A DNA stretch of 34,962 bases from an uncultured Lewinella sp. (lineage in GTDB: Bacteria; Bacteroidota; Bacteroidia; Chitinophagales; Saprospiraceae), in NCBI GenBank assembly GCA_913057725.1, contig CAJXOS010000062.1:1-34962 (forward strand), given 5' to 3'. How positions within the stretch are numbered: the stretch's first letter is position 1; every line of letters begins with the position of its first letter. The notes under the pieces are model-generated. The model was not told the origin of the DNA. It worked only from the letters and a program-made list of their open reading frames with translations, and ran no database searches. The position numbers and the translations under genes were made by a program. This document shows, in pieces, positions 1 to 8,135 of this stretch.

Positions 1-3000
1 GTCCGTAAAACTGTAGGTAATCGTATGAACACCCACCCCTGCTGCTGCAGGATCAAAGCTATAGTTGAGCCCATCTCCGGTATCTGTCACACCAGGGCCG
101 CTGTAGACACCGCCAGTTGGGGTGCCGCCACCTAAGCCAGTCTGTAAACCGGCATTCACACATAGGTCAGCAGGAGCAGTGAAAGAAGCTGAACTACTAG
201 CATTTACTACCAGGCTAGCCGTTGCAGGATCAACCGTACCGCCAACTCCGTTAATTTGATAGGAAAGGGTACTGGTTGTATTTAGATAGGTATTGGCAGC
301 AGTGCCACAAGGGACCATCACGGTCACATCGAATGAGCAACTCGAGTTGGGTCCAAGTTCTCCCCGACCAAACATGATTTCTGCTGAGCCCGTTGCTCCG
401 GAAAGGCTTCCACATATGCCAGACTGCGGCAAATCAGGAGCTACCATACCAGAAATGACTGCATCTAAGTTATCGGTAAAGCTGATATCCGTTGCAGAAT
501 TAACTGGGTCAGCATTGGTAATGGTAAAGGTTAAGGTTGTTGTTCCACCCGGTTCAACTGGCCCGCTAAACGACTTGCTAAACGAGACTGCCTCAAACTG
601 CAGATCATCACTAGCAGGATCGCCAACAACAGGAAGACCTCCAACATCTCCACTAACACTACTTGTCGTATTAGTATAGGTACTTCCAAACGGAGCACTA
701 CCTGGAGTTTGAACGGGAATACTAAAGGTGCATGATGCACCAGGTGCCAGACTTCCACCAGAAAAACTGACAAGGCCGGTACCGCTAATGCTTGAACCCG
801 TGCCGCAAATATTATTCATAGGTAAGCCCACAGCAGTTAGACCTGAAAGTACAGCATCGAGGTCATCTGTGAAAGCTATGTTATCAATAGTACTCGTGGT
901 ACTTAGATTTGTCAGCGTAAACTCTAAGTTCACTATACCTCCCGGTATTACTGGGTCATCCGTGAATGTCTTAGTAAGAGATATCAGGTTATTATCTACC
1001 GTTAGTGGAGCAGAAGCAGTAGGTAATACTCTTGTACCACCATCTATAGTAGCGGTCACGTTAGAAGTAATATTCGTATAGTTTCCGCTTGCCGCACTAG
1101 CAGGAATACGTACCGGCACATCAAAAGTACAAGTAGTGCCAGTAGGTACAGAGCCTCCAGAATAAATTAAAAAGGTCGTACCGAAAATAGTACCACCACA
1201 TGGCATGGCTGGGAGTGGAGCTTCTGCGGCCAAACCTGTTAATACATTATTCAAATTATCAGTAAAAATGATACTTGTAGCATCGAAGGCTGAGGTATTA
1301 TCAAACGTAAACCTTAAGGTTACCAATTCACCCGGTATGGCTGTTGCAGGAATAAACTCTTTGGTAAATTCAAGTCCACCAATCTCAAGAACATCAGTTG
1401 CCACAGCACCTGTTGCAGACTGACCGCCAACGGTAGCTGTCACCGCACTGGTCGTATTGGTATAGTTACCAGGTGTAACACCTGCCGGTACCTGTACGGG
1501 AACAGTGAAGGTACAAACGTCACCCGGAGACATGGTGCCCCCAGTAAAGGAAAGGTTAGTCGTACCACTTATAGAAGAACCGGTACCACAAACATCATTT
1601 AAGGGCAACCCTACCGCAGCTAAACCAGGAATAACCGCATTAAGATCATCTGCGAAGCTGATGTTAGTAGCATCCCCTGTTGCAAATTCGTCATAGGCCA
1701 AGGTAAATTCAAGGTTGACGATTTCACCAGCGTTAACTGGATCATTCGTGAAGACTTTGCTAAGACTTGGAACTCCCAAGACAGTAAGATCATCCGTAGC
1801 AGGAAGACCTTGTACAGTACTGCCAGATATAGCTCCAGTAAGTGCAGAGGTTGTATTGGTGTATGTCCCTGCTTGCGTTCCAGCTGGAACTGTAATATCA
1901 ATACTAAAAGTACAGGATCCTCCAGCCGGAATATTAGCTCCCTGAACCTGGAAAACTGGAGCTCCAAGTACTGTCGTAACGAATAACAAAGATCCAGCAC
2001 CACAGGATCCTGCTGCGGGTACACTTGTAATCGTTGCTCCGCTAATAAATGCAGCTATTTCATCCGTAAAAGTAATATCCGTCAGTGTATTCGCCGGATC
2101 TGTATTTGTAATGGTAAACTCTAAGGTTGTAGTTCCACCAGCTACTATTGGATCATTCAAAAATGTCTTCGTGATTGTGGGAACATATTGAACAAATAAT
2201 TCATCTGAAGCAGTATTTCCAGTTACTCCACTACCATTCACAGTAGCAGTTACTGCTGATGTTGTATTAAGATATGTTCCAACAGCTGCTCCAGCTGGAA
2301 CAGACACCGGCACAGTGAATGTGCAAGATGCTTCTGGCGCAAGGCTACCACCAGTAAAGCTTAGCATACTTGTTCCGCTGAGCTGTGATCCGGCACCACA
2401 AGTATTGTTAATCGGTGTACCTGTCGCAGTTAGACCCGCTAAAACAGCAGTTAGGTCATCCGTAAAAGCAATATTAGTAGCACTAAAATCTCGGCTGAAA
2501 TTAGAAATGGTAAATTCTAAAGCTGTTGTACCACCAGGAGAAACGGGATTCGTTACAAACCGCTTGGTCAAAGCAATTTCAGCTGGATCATTAACGGTTA
2601 ACACAGCTACCGCCTTTCCACTATTTCGAGATTGGAAAAAGTTATTAAGGCTTGTCATGTTCCCGGTAACGTTACCGTGTGTGCCTACAGCTGAACCTTC
2701 TACATCGACACTTATCGTACAACTTGCACCAGCAGCCACAGCCGCATCTGTGATGATAGCTCCAGTATAAGAGATCACACTAGAACCAGGTACAGCAGTC
2801 ACTACCCCACCGGTACAGCCAATGCTTACATTTGCTGGACTAGCAACCGTTAAGCCAACCGGCAAATTATCTGTGAATGTAATATTGCTGTGCGCAACCG
2901 CATTTGCCGTATTATCAATAGTGAAGGTAAGCGTACTTCGCTCTCCTAGGTTAATGGTGCTCGGACTGAAACTCTTACTGAAACCTGGCCGGTTTGTTTG

Positions 3001-4860
3001 CACTGTTAAATTCGCACTTGCAGTACCACTGTTTCCGGCGAAAGAGGTGAGATCATCTGTGGTGTTGGTCGAAGTACCCGTAGTACTACTTGTCACATTC
3101 ACAGATATGGTACAGACTGATCCAGCGGGCACAGCCCCCTCTGTAAGGCTGATGCTTGAGCTTCCGGGTACAGCTGTAATCACGGTATTATCTCCGTCGC
3201 AAGTGGAAGTAACGTTAGGTACCGCCGAAACAGTCATCCCAGCAGGAAGGTTATCTACAAAAGCTAGGTCTTCAAGGCTTGTTCCAGAGACAGTATTATT
3301 AATGGTAAAAGTTAATGTAGAGTGACTGCCTGGACCGATTTCGTTAGAATTAAAACTCTTACTAAACGCCGGTGGCAACAAATTCAACACCTCTACATCA
3401 TCATCGGCAGACTCGCCTCCTACGGTGTATGTCAAAGTATGTACTGCTACCCCAGCCGCGGCTGGATCAAAGGTGTAGGTCATTCCATTGCCATCGTCCG
3501 TCACACCGGGGCCACTGTAGACACCGCCCGTAGGAGAACCACCACTAAGGCCAGTCTGTACGCCAGCATTCACCGAAATATCATCAAGGGCTGTGAATAA
3601 CACGCCATTAAAGCTTTCTCCACAAACTATCAGTGGCAGTTCCTCGCCGTCCATGCAACTTCCAATATCATCAGAATTGATGATAAAGATCAAGCACTCA
3701 TCAGCCGCCGTTGCTTCAATAACATTCCCGCTTACATCCTGATTAGCTGGACCAAAGGCAATCATTCCTGTTCCTGATCCACTTCCTGTTGGTCCCTGAT
3801 ATACGGTAAGGTTATCGAAAAGGAACCCAATGGTACCTTGAGTAATGGTTGCTCGGGCAAATTCACCAGCAGATGGGCATACCTCAAACGCTACTAAATC
3901 TGTCTCGTCATTTCCATAGCAATAGAAGCGTTGCAATGAACCTGCCGGGCAACTGCAGGCAGCCGTTACTTCAATATCATCCGTTGCAGCACCGGAGCAC
4001 CCCAAAGGACTAGTGTAGGTAATTGTGGTTATACCAAGGCCAGCAACAGCTGGATTAAAATCGTAAGTACCATCTCCATTGTCAGTAACTCCATTGCCAC
4101 TGTAGGTACCACCAACTGGCATACCGCCACCTTGATTGGTGAGAATACCCGCATCAATACATAAATCGGCTGGCGCAGTAAATGAAGCAGTACCATTAGC
4201 AAAGACCTCGACCTGGTCTGTTGCAGATAAGCCATTTACCATGTAGGTGATTGTATGTACCCCGACACCAGAAGCGCTAGGATCAAAACTATAGGTCATA
4301 CCATCCCCTGCATCCGTCACTCCCGGGCCAGAGAAGACACCACCTGGAGGATTAGCTCCGGCAAGGCCACTTTGCACCCCTGCATCTGCGCACAAATCAT
4401 CCAATGTTGTAAAAGTCGGATCAGGGTCCTGACCATTACCGCATACCTGCAGCTCAATATTGATTCCATCTTCACAAGAAGACAAAGTTGGATCACTATT
4501 GATAATGAAGATTAGACATTCATTCGGCACTGTAGCCGTGATCATAGGCATCGAAGTTCCGACATCGCCGGTTAGTGGCCCGAGCACTGGAGTAGCACCA
4601 GTACCTGATCCGGTACCAGCAGGGCCTTGGAAGACCGTCAGCTCATCAAATCCATCTTCGAAGAAGCCTTGAATAATCGTAGCAGTAGCCGTATTCCCCG
4701 CATCCGGGCAAATCTCAAAAGCCGTGGTATTGACCTCACCATTGACATAGCAATAGGTGTAGAGATTCTCACCAGCACCGCATTGAGCAGATAATGTGAA
4801 CGGAAGGAGCACGGTAATGAACAGCAAGAACAAGCCGTCCAAGAACGGAAAGATTTTCAT
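1..4860 (-). CDS. giant secreted repeat protein, N-terminal part (3' end outside the window)
   Basis: One open frame of 1620 codons runs from the ATG at 4858-4860 to the left edge with no stop in the parts I read codon by codon. Residues 1-25 are a signal peptide ending in LSAQ. Two CUB-like modules follow (about 4785-4420 and 3963-3610), each with paired cysteines and a YQGP/FQGP-type core. Four Ig-like modules contain GGVYSGPGVTD-type cores (4413-4215, 4182-3966, 3597-3385, 183-1). Between 3375 and 205 lie eight tandem modules of about 125-135 residues resembling DUF11/DUF7933: each opens with S/T-K-x-F, then LTFTITN and FTDNL, and has a conserved cysteine pair. Such proteins in Bacteroidota are cell-surface or released adhesins and often end in a T9SS sorting domain; that end is not visible here. 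The exact substrate or partner is unknown. The upstream sequence has no Shine-Dalgarno site. The sure parts are the frame, the export signal and the repeats; the adhesin role is inference. Confidence 0.9.
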   Translation of the reverse strand, partial: MKIFPFLDGLFLLFITVLLPFTLSAQCGAGENLYTYCYVNGEVNTTAFEICPDAGNTATATIIQGFFEDGFDELTVFQGPAGTGSGTGATPVLGPLTGDVGTSMPMITATVPNECLIFIINSDPTLSSCEDGINIELQVCGNGQDPDPTFTTLDDLCADAGVQSGLAGANPPGGVFSGPGVTDAGDGMTYSFDPSASGVGVHTITYMVNGLSATDQVEVFANGTASFTAPADLCIDAGILTNQGGGMPVGGTYSGNGVTDNGDGTYDFNPAVAGLGITTITYTSPLGCSGAATDDIEVTAACSCPAGSLQRFYCYGNDETDLVAFEVCPSAGEFARATITQGTIGFLFDNLTVYQGPTGSGSGTGMIAFGPANQDVSGNVIEATAADECLIFIINSDDIGSCMDGEELPLIVCGESFNGVLFTALDDISVNAGVQTGLSGGSPTGGVYSGPGVTDDGNGMTYTFDPAAAGVAVHTLTYTVGGESADDDVEVLNLLPPAFSKSFNSNEIGPGSHSTLTFTINNTVSGTSLEDLAFVDNLPAGMTVSAVPNVTSTCDGDNTVITAVPGSSSISLTEGAVPAGSVCTISVNVTSSTTGTSTNTTDDLTSFAGNSGTASANLTVQTNRPGFSKSFSPSTINLGERSTLTFTIDNTANAVAHSNITFTDNLPVGLTVASPANVSIGCTGGVVTAVPGSSVISYTGAIITDAAVAAGASCTISVDVEGSAVGTHGNVTGNMTSLNNFFQSRNSGKAVAVLTVNDPAEIALTKRFVTNPVSPGGTTALEFTISNFSRDFSATNIAFTDDLTAVLAGLTATGTPINNTCGAGSQLSGTSMLSFTGGSLAPEASCTFTVPVSVPAGAAVGTYLNTTSAVTATVNGSGVTGNTASDELFVQYVPTITKTFLNDPIVAGGTTTLEFTITNTDPANTLTDITFTDEIAAFISGATITSVPAAGSCGAGSLLFVTTVLGAPVFQVQGANIPAGGSCTFSIDITVPAGTQAGTYTNTTSALTGAISGSTVQGLPATDDLTVLGVPSLSKVFTNDPVNAGEIVNLEFTLAYDEFATGDATNISFADDLNAVIPGLAAVGLPLNDVCGTGSSISGTTNLSFTGGTMSPGDVCTFTVPVQVPAGVTPGNYTNTTSAVTATVGGQSATGAVATDVLEIGGLEFTKEFIPATAIPGELVTLRFTFDNTSAFDATSIIFTDNLNNVLTGLAAEAPLPAMPCGGTIFGTTFLIYSGGSVPTGTTCTFDVPVRIPASAASGNYTNITSNVTATIDGGTRVLPTASAPLTVDNNLISLTKTFTDDPVIPGGIVNLEFTLTNLSTTSTIDNIAFTDDLDAVLSGLTAVGLPMNNICGTGSSISGTGLVSFSGGSLAPGASCTFSIPVQTPGSAPFGSTYTNTTSSVSGDVGGLPVVGDPASDDLQFEAVSFSKSFSGPVEPGGTTTLTFTITNADPVNSATDISFTDNLDAVISGMVAPDLPQSGICGSLSGATGSAEIMFGRGELGPNSSCSFDVTVMVPCGTAANTYLNTTSTLSYQINGVGGTVDPATASLVVNASSSASFTAPADLCVNAGLQTGLGGGTPTGGVYSGPGVTDTGDGLNYSFDPAAAGVGVHTITYSFTD
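205..3375 (-). repeat. eight tandem DUF11/DUF7933-like repeat units within the giant protein
   Basis: Eight units of roughly 375-410 bp lie head to tail inside the coding frame. Shared protein landmarks per unit are an opening S/T-K-x-F, a LxFTIxN strand, F-T/V-D-N/D-L, a cysteine before a glycine-rich stretch, A/P-G-x-x-C-T-F/I, and a closing threonine-rich T-Y-x-N-T-T strand. Units 3 to 8 are the more alike. Units 1 and 2, nearest the N-terminus, are a divergent subtype with N-L-P-A/V-G-M/L in place of the DLxAVLxGL core. The units differ enough in sequence that this is an old protein-domain array rather than a recent DNA duplication. Confidence 0.8.
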
Positions 4861-5015
4861 GGTCGATTATAATTTGCCAACGGTATTTTACTACCGGAAT
4901 ATGGAGGTTTAGGTTTTGCTAATCGCCGGCGTCAACCTAACCTGTTTTTTATAAAGCATGGTCGTCAAACGAAAGCATAATCACATCAATTAAAGTGATA
5001 TATAACTTTCCGTTC

Positions 5016-5023
5016 CAAAGATA
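5016..5023 (-). promoter_or_regulatory. possible -7 element for the giant secreted protein
   Basis: Read on the minus strand the site is TATCTTTG, an exact match to the Bacteroidota -7 consensus TAnnTTTG. It lies about 155 bases upstream of the ATG at 4860. No convincing TTTG -33 box is found at the usual 18-21 base distance, so this is only a candidate. Confidence 0.35.
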
Positions 5024-5185
5024 AAAAAAGTGAGGAGGAACAGCGGCTTTAGGAACTGCTTTTATGGTGTATGAACTCGCTTGATGCTCACTCAACCTCA
5101 AAATCGCCTATTTCATCACCCAAAACAGCCAGAATCCGGAGAAGAGGGAGGAGCAAAACCTGGAAAAAATAGAGGGGCAAATACA

Positions 5186-5414
5186 AAAAGAAGCGGCCTG
5201 CCATGTGCGGGCCGCTTCTTCAAATTTTTTCCATCTGATACGTCTTAGAAGAGAGCCAGCGGTATTGATTAGGGAGTCATCACACTGCTTGCTCTCTCTA
5301 TTTATCTTTTCCGCCTGCGGGTCATGAGATTCTGATTTGCTGGGAATTAAACTACAAAAAAAACTATAATTTGTTATCAGCAGTGCGAAAGATAGTTGCT
5401 ATTATTTCGGTCGA
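5186..5414 (-). ncRNA. candidate small non-coding RNA
   Basis: On the minus strand a promoter-like pair lies just upstream (TTTA at 5448-5451, 20-base spacer, TACCTTTG at 5420-5427). The would-be transcript of about 225 bases ends in an 11-bp GC-rich hairpin (5188-5220) followed at once by a run of T. Inside, GAGAGAGC near 5300 can pair with GGCTCTC near 5253, bringing AAGCAG and CGCTG together as well. No open reading frame of note lies in it. The length would suit 6S RNA or another regulatory RNA, but I see no feature that identifies a known family. Confidence 0.3.
5188..5220 (-). terminator. strong stem-loop terminator
   Basis: Arms AAGAAGCGGCC (5188-5198) and GGCCGCTTCTT (5210-5220) pair perfectly over 11 bp around an 11-base loop. 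Read on the minus strand the stem runs directly into TTTTTG, a good intrinsic terminator shape. On the plus strand a run of six T follows four bases later, so it could work both ways. Confidence 0.6.
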
Positions 5415-5419
5415 TGTGT

Positions 5420-5451
5420 CAAAGGTACACTAAATCACGAGCGACAGTAAA
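5420..5451 (-). promoter_or_regulatory. promoter-like site of the candidate small RNA
   Basis: On the minus strand the order is TTTA (5448-5451), a 20-base spacer, then TACCTTTG (5420-5427). The second box is an exact TAnnTTTG match; the first differs from TTTG by one base. Confidence 0.4.
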
Positions 5452-5747
5452 CGAATAGATAATCAGTTAGAAAACGGTACGATTCCCTCCCTTTCCGGGG
5501 GCATTTCATCAGGGATCGGTCAGTTACTTATTGCCTGCGGACTGTTAAAAATAGGGAACGGTAGGAATTTGCCAGAGAATGGCAGTCTGAGCTAGGTATC
5601 CGTACTCCTCTTCTTCTATCTCTAGCCCGAAATATGCTAATTGGTAGATTTTTTTTCTTGGGAGGTTTATATACTCCTCAAGAATTCCTTGACGGAGTAA
5701 AAAATAAAAACACAAAGATTAGATTCTGATCCACACAATACAAATAC

Positions 5748-5778
5748 TTGCAAGTAAATCAAAAAAGTGTTACTTTTA
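5748..5778 (+). promoter_or_regulatory. promoter-like site of the hypothetical gene at 5809
   Basis: TTG at 5748-5750 is followed after 20 bases by TACTTTTA at 5771-5778, one base from TAnnTTTG. Transcription would begin near 5785, about 25 bases before the ATG at 5809. This argues against the GTG start at 5767, which would lie upstream of the promoter. Confidence 0.4.
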
Positions 5779-5808
5779 CCATATTGTTTACACTTTGCCT
5801 CTTTTAGC

Positions 5809-6516
5809 ATGAAAAAGCAAGCTGTCAATCGAAAGTATAACTTCCCTGATGCTGACTTATACATTCAGTGTTTGGAACGCATTCGGTATGCCAAGCGAGA
5901 CGTGGATCGCTTCCGCCAATATGCTTATGACGAACATCGTCTGAAAGCCTTCTTAGACAAATGTGAGAAGTTTCGGCAGCTCCCTGATGATGACGAAGTG
6001 CTAGGTGATCAAATGGTCACTACCGAAAAGAAGAACACAGCCTCTGAAAAACTCAAAGGGGCAATCCGCTCGGTGATGACTCGTGTGGCCATGAAATATA
6101 GCAATCGTTCTGGACGCTACAGAAAATTTGGCACTGCTAAAATGGGTGATATGACTGATGCCCAACTGTTATTTTGCGGTCGAAGGGTAGCACGCGTTTC
6201 CCGTCAACAATTAGATTTTCTGGCGGAGGTCGGTGTCAATGAGAATGTGATCCAAAAAGTAACAGATGCTTGCCGGCAGTTTGAAAACGCGTTGAATATC
6301 CAGCAGGATAAGGTGGCGGAAAGAGATATTGCCGTAGAGCGACGTACTGAACAGGGTAATGTACTGTATGACGAGCTGGTAACGCTGTGCAATATAGGAA
6401 AGGACATCTGGGCAGAAACAGACCTGGCGAAGTACGAAAACTACACCATCTACGAAAGCAATAATGATCAGAAGATCGCAAGAAAAGAACGAGAAGCAGC
6501 CACCAAGTCTAGCTAG
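5809..6516 (+). CDS. hypothetical helical protein, 235 aa
   Basis: I do not recognise this protein. It is soluble, highly charged and predicted mainly helical by eye, with no signal peptide and no membrane segment. The N-terminus (MKKQAVNRKYNFPDADLY) is followed by arginine- and aspartate-rich helices, a basic stretch around residues 85-110 (RSVMTRVAMKYSNRSGRYRK), and a lysine/glutamate-rich tail. I chose the ATG at 5809 over the in-frame GTG at 5767 because the promoter-like site at 5748-5778 overlaps the longer start. It overlaps the convergent membrane-protein gene by four bases (CTAG, 6513-6516), the two genes sharing stop-codon bases. The overall look recalls structural or scaffold proteins kept in Bacteroidota genomes, but no function can be given. 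Confidence 0.75.
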   Translation: MKKQAVNRKYNFPDADLYIQCLERIRYAKRDVDRFRQYAYDEHRLKAFLDKCEKFRQLPDDDEVLGDQMVTTEKKNTASEKLKGAIRSVMTRVAMKYSNRSGRYRKFGTAKMGDMTDAQLLFCGRRVARVSRQQLDFLAEVGVNENVIQKVTDACRQFENALNIQQDKVAERDIAVERRTEQGNVLYDELVTLCNIGKDIWAETDLAKYENYTIYESNNDQKIARKEREAATKSS

Positions 6517-6863
6517 ATACTCAGTATTGTTCGAAAGCTACTAGCCAAATAGATAGATGAAAAAGAGAAGATTAGCAGATGACCTAAGGTGATAAGGGCA
6601 AAGAGCAGGTCGGTTTGGCGCTCCTTTCTGGCCTGAAAAAGTGCGGAGAGCCCAAGTCCTGAGAATAGCCACACCCCCGCGCCGCCCACCAGAAGGAACT
6701 GCTGAGCTTCATTGATTTGCCATCGACTCATCATCATTCGGCCCAGCAATACAACAATAATTCCGAGCGCATACAGAAGAAAACGCAAGGCCCGTTGGAA
6801 TTGACCACTCGGTGGTTGTGATTGGTTTTCCTGCAAGTCATCCAAAACATCGTTCTCCTGCAT
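6513..6863 (-). CDS. small membrane protein, 116 aa
   Basis: The protein has an acidic, glutamine-rich N-terminus of about 25 residues, then three hydrophobic segments (about residues 27-43, 56-76 and 86-106), and ends in a short polar tail. This is the layout of a small inner-membrane protein with its N-terminus probably in the cytoplasm. I do not recognise the family. Its stop codon overlaps that of the convergent gene to the left. Its 5' end lies on the opposite strand from the methyltransferase gene that starts at 6918, so the two diverge from a gap of only 54 bases. Real-gene support is the membrane pattern and the tight fit between neighbours; no homology was tested. Confidence 0.65.
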   Translation of the reverse strand: MQENDVLDDLQENQSQPPSGQFQRALRFLLYALGIIVVLLGRMMMSRWQINEAQQFLLVGGAGVWLFSGLGLSALFQARKERQTDLLFALITLGHLLIFSFSSIYLASSFRTILSI

Positions 6864-6904
6864 AGATCAAAGCTTTGTTACGCGACCAATTCCACCAGGA
6901 ACTG

Positions 6905-6912
6905 TACCTTTG
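6905..6912 (+). promoter_or_regulatory. -7 element of the methyltransferase gene
   Basis: TACCTTTG is an exact TAnnTTTG match and ends only five bases before the ATG at 6918. If used, the transcript would begin at or within a few bases of the start codon, giving a leaderless message. No clear TTTG -33 box lies at the normal spacing. Confidence 0.45.
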
Positions 6913-6917
6913 CCGCC

Positions 6918-8135
6918 ATGCCACAAGATAAACCAATTGCATTATTCCCTCCGCACTTGCGCGCCATCGCGCAAGCGTTAGCTGATATCTTTCAAGAAGG
7001 GTTCTACGCAGATAAAGTTATTGAACGCACTCTACGTGCCGATAAACGGCGTGGGGCCCGCGATCGGTCCTTTATTGCTCGGAATATTTATGAGATTGTG
7101 CGATGGTATCGCCTACTCTATACCTTACGTGGTGGAGAGCCCAAGAATGAAGAGCAGTGGTGGGAAATGATTGGCATACGATATATAATTGATGGTGAGA
7201 CCCTCCCCAAGTGGAAGGAGTTTCGGCGCTTAAAGCCAGAAAAAATTCGCAGCCAATTCCGCAAGCTAAAAGGACATCGAGCTGTGATTGAATCTATCCC
7301 TGATTGGATAGATAAAGTTGGGGAGAGCGAACTTGCAGAGCAGTGGGCCCCTACCCTACATGCCTTGAACCGACCTGCTGAGGTTATCCTCAGAACAAAC
7401 CTTCTTAAAACTACGCCCTCAAATCTGATGGCGGAGCTCAAAAAAGAAGGAATCTTCACTGAACCAATTGCGGAGGCTGCTCTACGTGTTACGGAACGCA
7501 AGTCGCTTTTCCGCACCCAAGCTTTTCGCAATGGTCTATTCGAAGTGCAGGATTACAGCAGCCAGCAGGTAGCCCCTTTTTGCGAAGTCGAGGGAGGCAT
7601 GCGAGTAGTTGATGCCTGTTCCGGTGCAGGAGGTAAGGCACTACATCTAGCTACACTGATGGAGAATAAGGGCCAATTGATCTCCTTGGACACCGCAGCA
7701 TGGAAGCTGGATGAACAGCGTAAACGAGCGCGACGAAATGGCATTCACGTTATCGAAACACGTCCAATTCAAAGTTCCAAGACTATCAAGCGATTGCGTG
7801 ATTCAGCTGACCGACTGCTGTTGGACGTCCCGTGTTCAGGCTTAGGAGTAATCCGACGCAATCCAGATTCGAAATGGAAACTGTCACAAGCCTTTCTAGA
7901 GAATATTAAAAACACCCAGCAGGAGATCATTCAATCTTATGCCAAGATACTCCGCAGTGGCGGCAAGATGGTCTACGCTACCTGTAGTGTTCTTCCATCA
8001 GAGAATCAACAGCAAGTAGAAGCATTCTTGGCATCCGACCCCGGCAAGGATTTCACGCTAGAGGATCAGCGAATCATTCTTCCCCAGGACGAAGGCTTTG
8101 ATGGTTTCTATATGGCTCGGCTGGCCAAGTCTTGA
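6918..8135 (+). CDS. RsmB/NOP2/Sun-family RNA m5C methyltransferase
   Basis: This is a SAM-dependent RNA (cytosine-5) methyltransferase, probably acting on rRNA or tRNA. The 405-residue protein has an N-terminal helical part of the NusB/RsmB-like kind (about 1-130), then the Rossmann methyltransferase fold. Visible motifs are DACSGAGGK (motif I, SAM binding, from residue 232), DVPCSGLG (motif IV, cysteine 306) and YATCSV (motif VI, cysteine 356). The two cysteines are the release residue and the nucleophile of this family, so the enzyme looks intact. The frame stays open upstream to 6822, but the extension crosses the divergent neighbour's coding region and the promoter, so ATG 6918 is preferred. 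Which RNA base is modified cannot be read from the sequence, hence no gene symbol. Confidence 0.92.
   Translation: MPQDKPIALFPPHLRAIAQALADIFQEGFYADKVIERTLRADKRRGARDRSFIARNIYEIVRWYRLLYTLRGGEPKNEEQWWEMIGIRYIIDGETLPKWKEFRRLKPEKIRSQFRKLKGHRAVIESIPDWIDKVGESELAEQWAPTLHALNRPAEVILRTNLLKTTPSNLMAELKKEGIFTEPIAEAALRVTERKSLFRTQAFRNGLFEVQDYSSQQVAPFCEVEGGMRVVDACSGAGGKALHLATLMENKGQLISLDTAAWKLDEQRKRARRNGIHVIETRPIQSSKTIKRLRDSADRLLLDVPCSGLGVIRRNPDSKWKLSQAFLENIKNTQQEIIQSYAKILRSGGKMVYATCSVLPSENQQQVEAFLASDPGKDFTLEDQRIILPQDEGFDGFYMARLAKS

Larger units (their letters stand above)
4861..5808. other. 948-bp intergenic region
   Basis: No plausible protein gene is seen on either strand. The region holds a -7-like element for the leftward giant gene (5016-5023), a strong stem-loop (5188-5220), a second minus-strand promoter-like site (5420-5451), a smaller imperfect stem-loop (about 5658-5686), and the rightward promoter-like site of the next gene (5748-5778). 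The stretch 5186-5414 is described separately as a possible small RNA. Confidence 0.6.

Noticed and set aside
293..3600. Several plus-strand frames of 60-170 codons across the left 4.8 kb
   Set aside because: They lie antisense to the continuous signal-peptide-bearing repeat frame. They are rich in the reverse complement of threonine and glycine codons and show no domain of their own.
5186..5414. Naming the candidate small RNA as 6S RNA or tmRNA
   Set aside because: The size would suit 6S, but I could not identify the central bubble or paired ends with confidence, and no tRNA-like acceptor or tag reading frame is present for tmRNA.
6822..6917. N-terminal extension of the methyltransferase frame to 6822
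   Set aside because: The added residues do not resemble the family, overlap the divergent membrane-protein gene and lie upstream of the exact TAnnTTTG box at 6905-6912.
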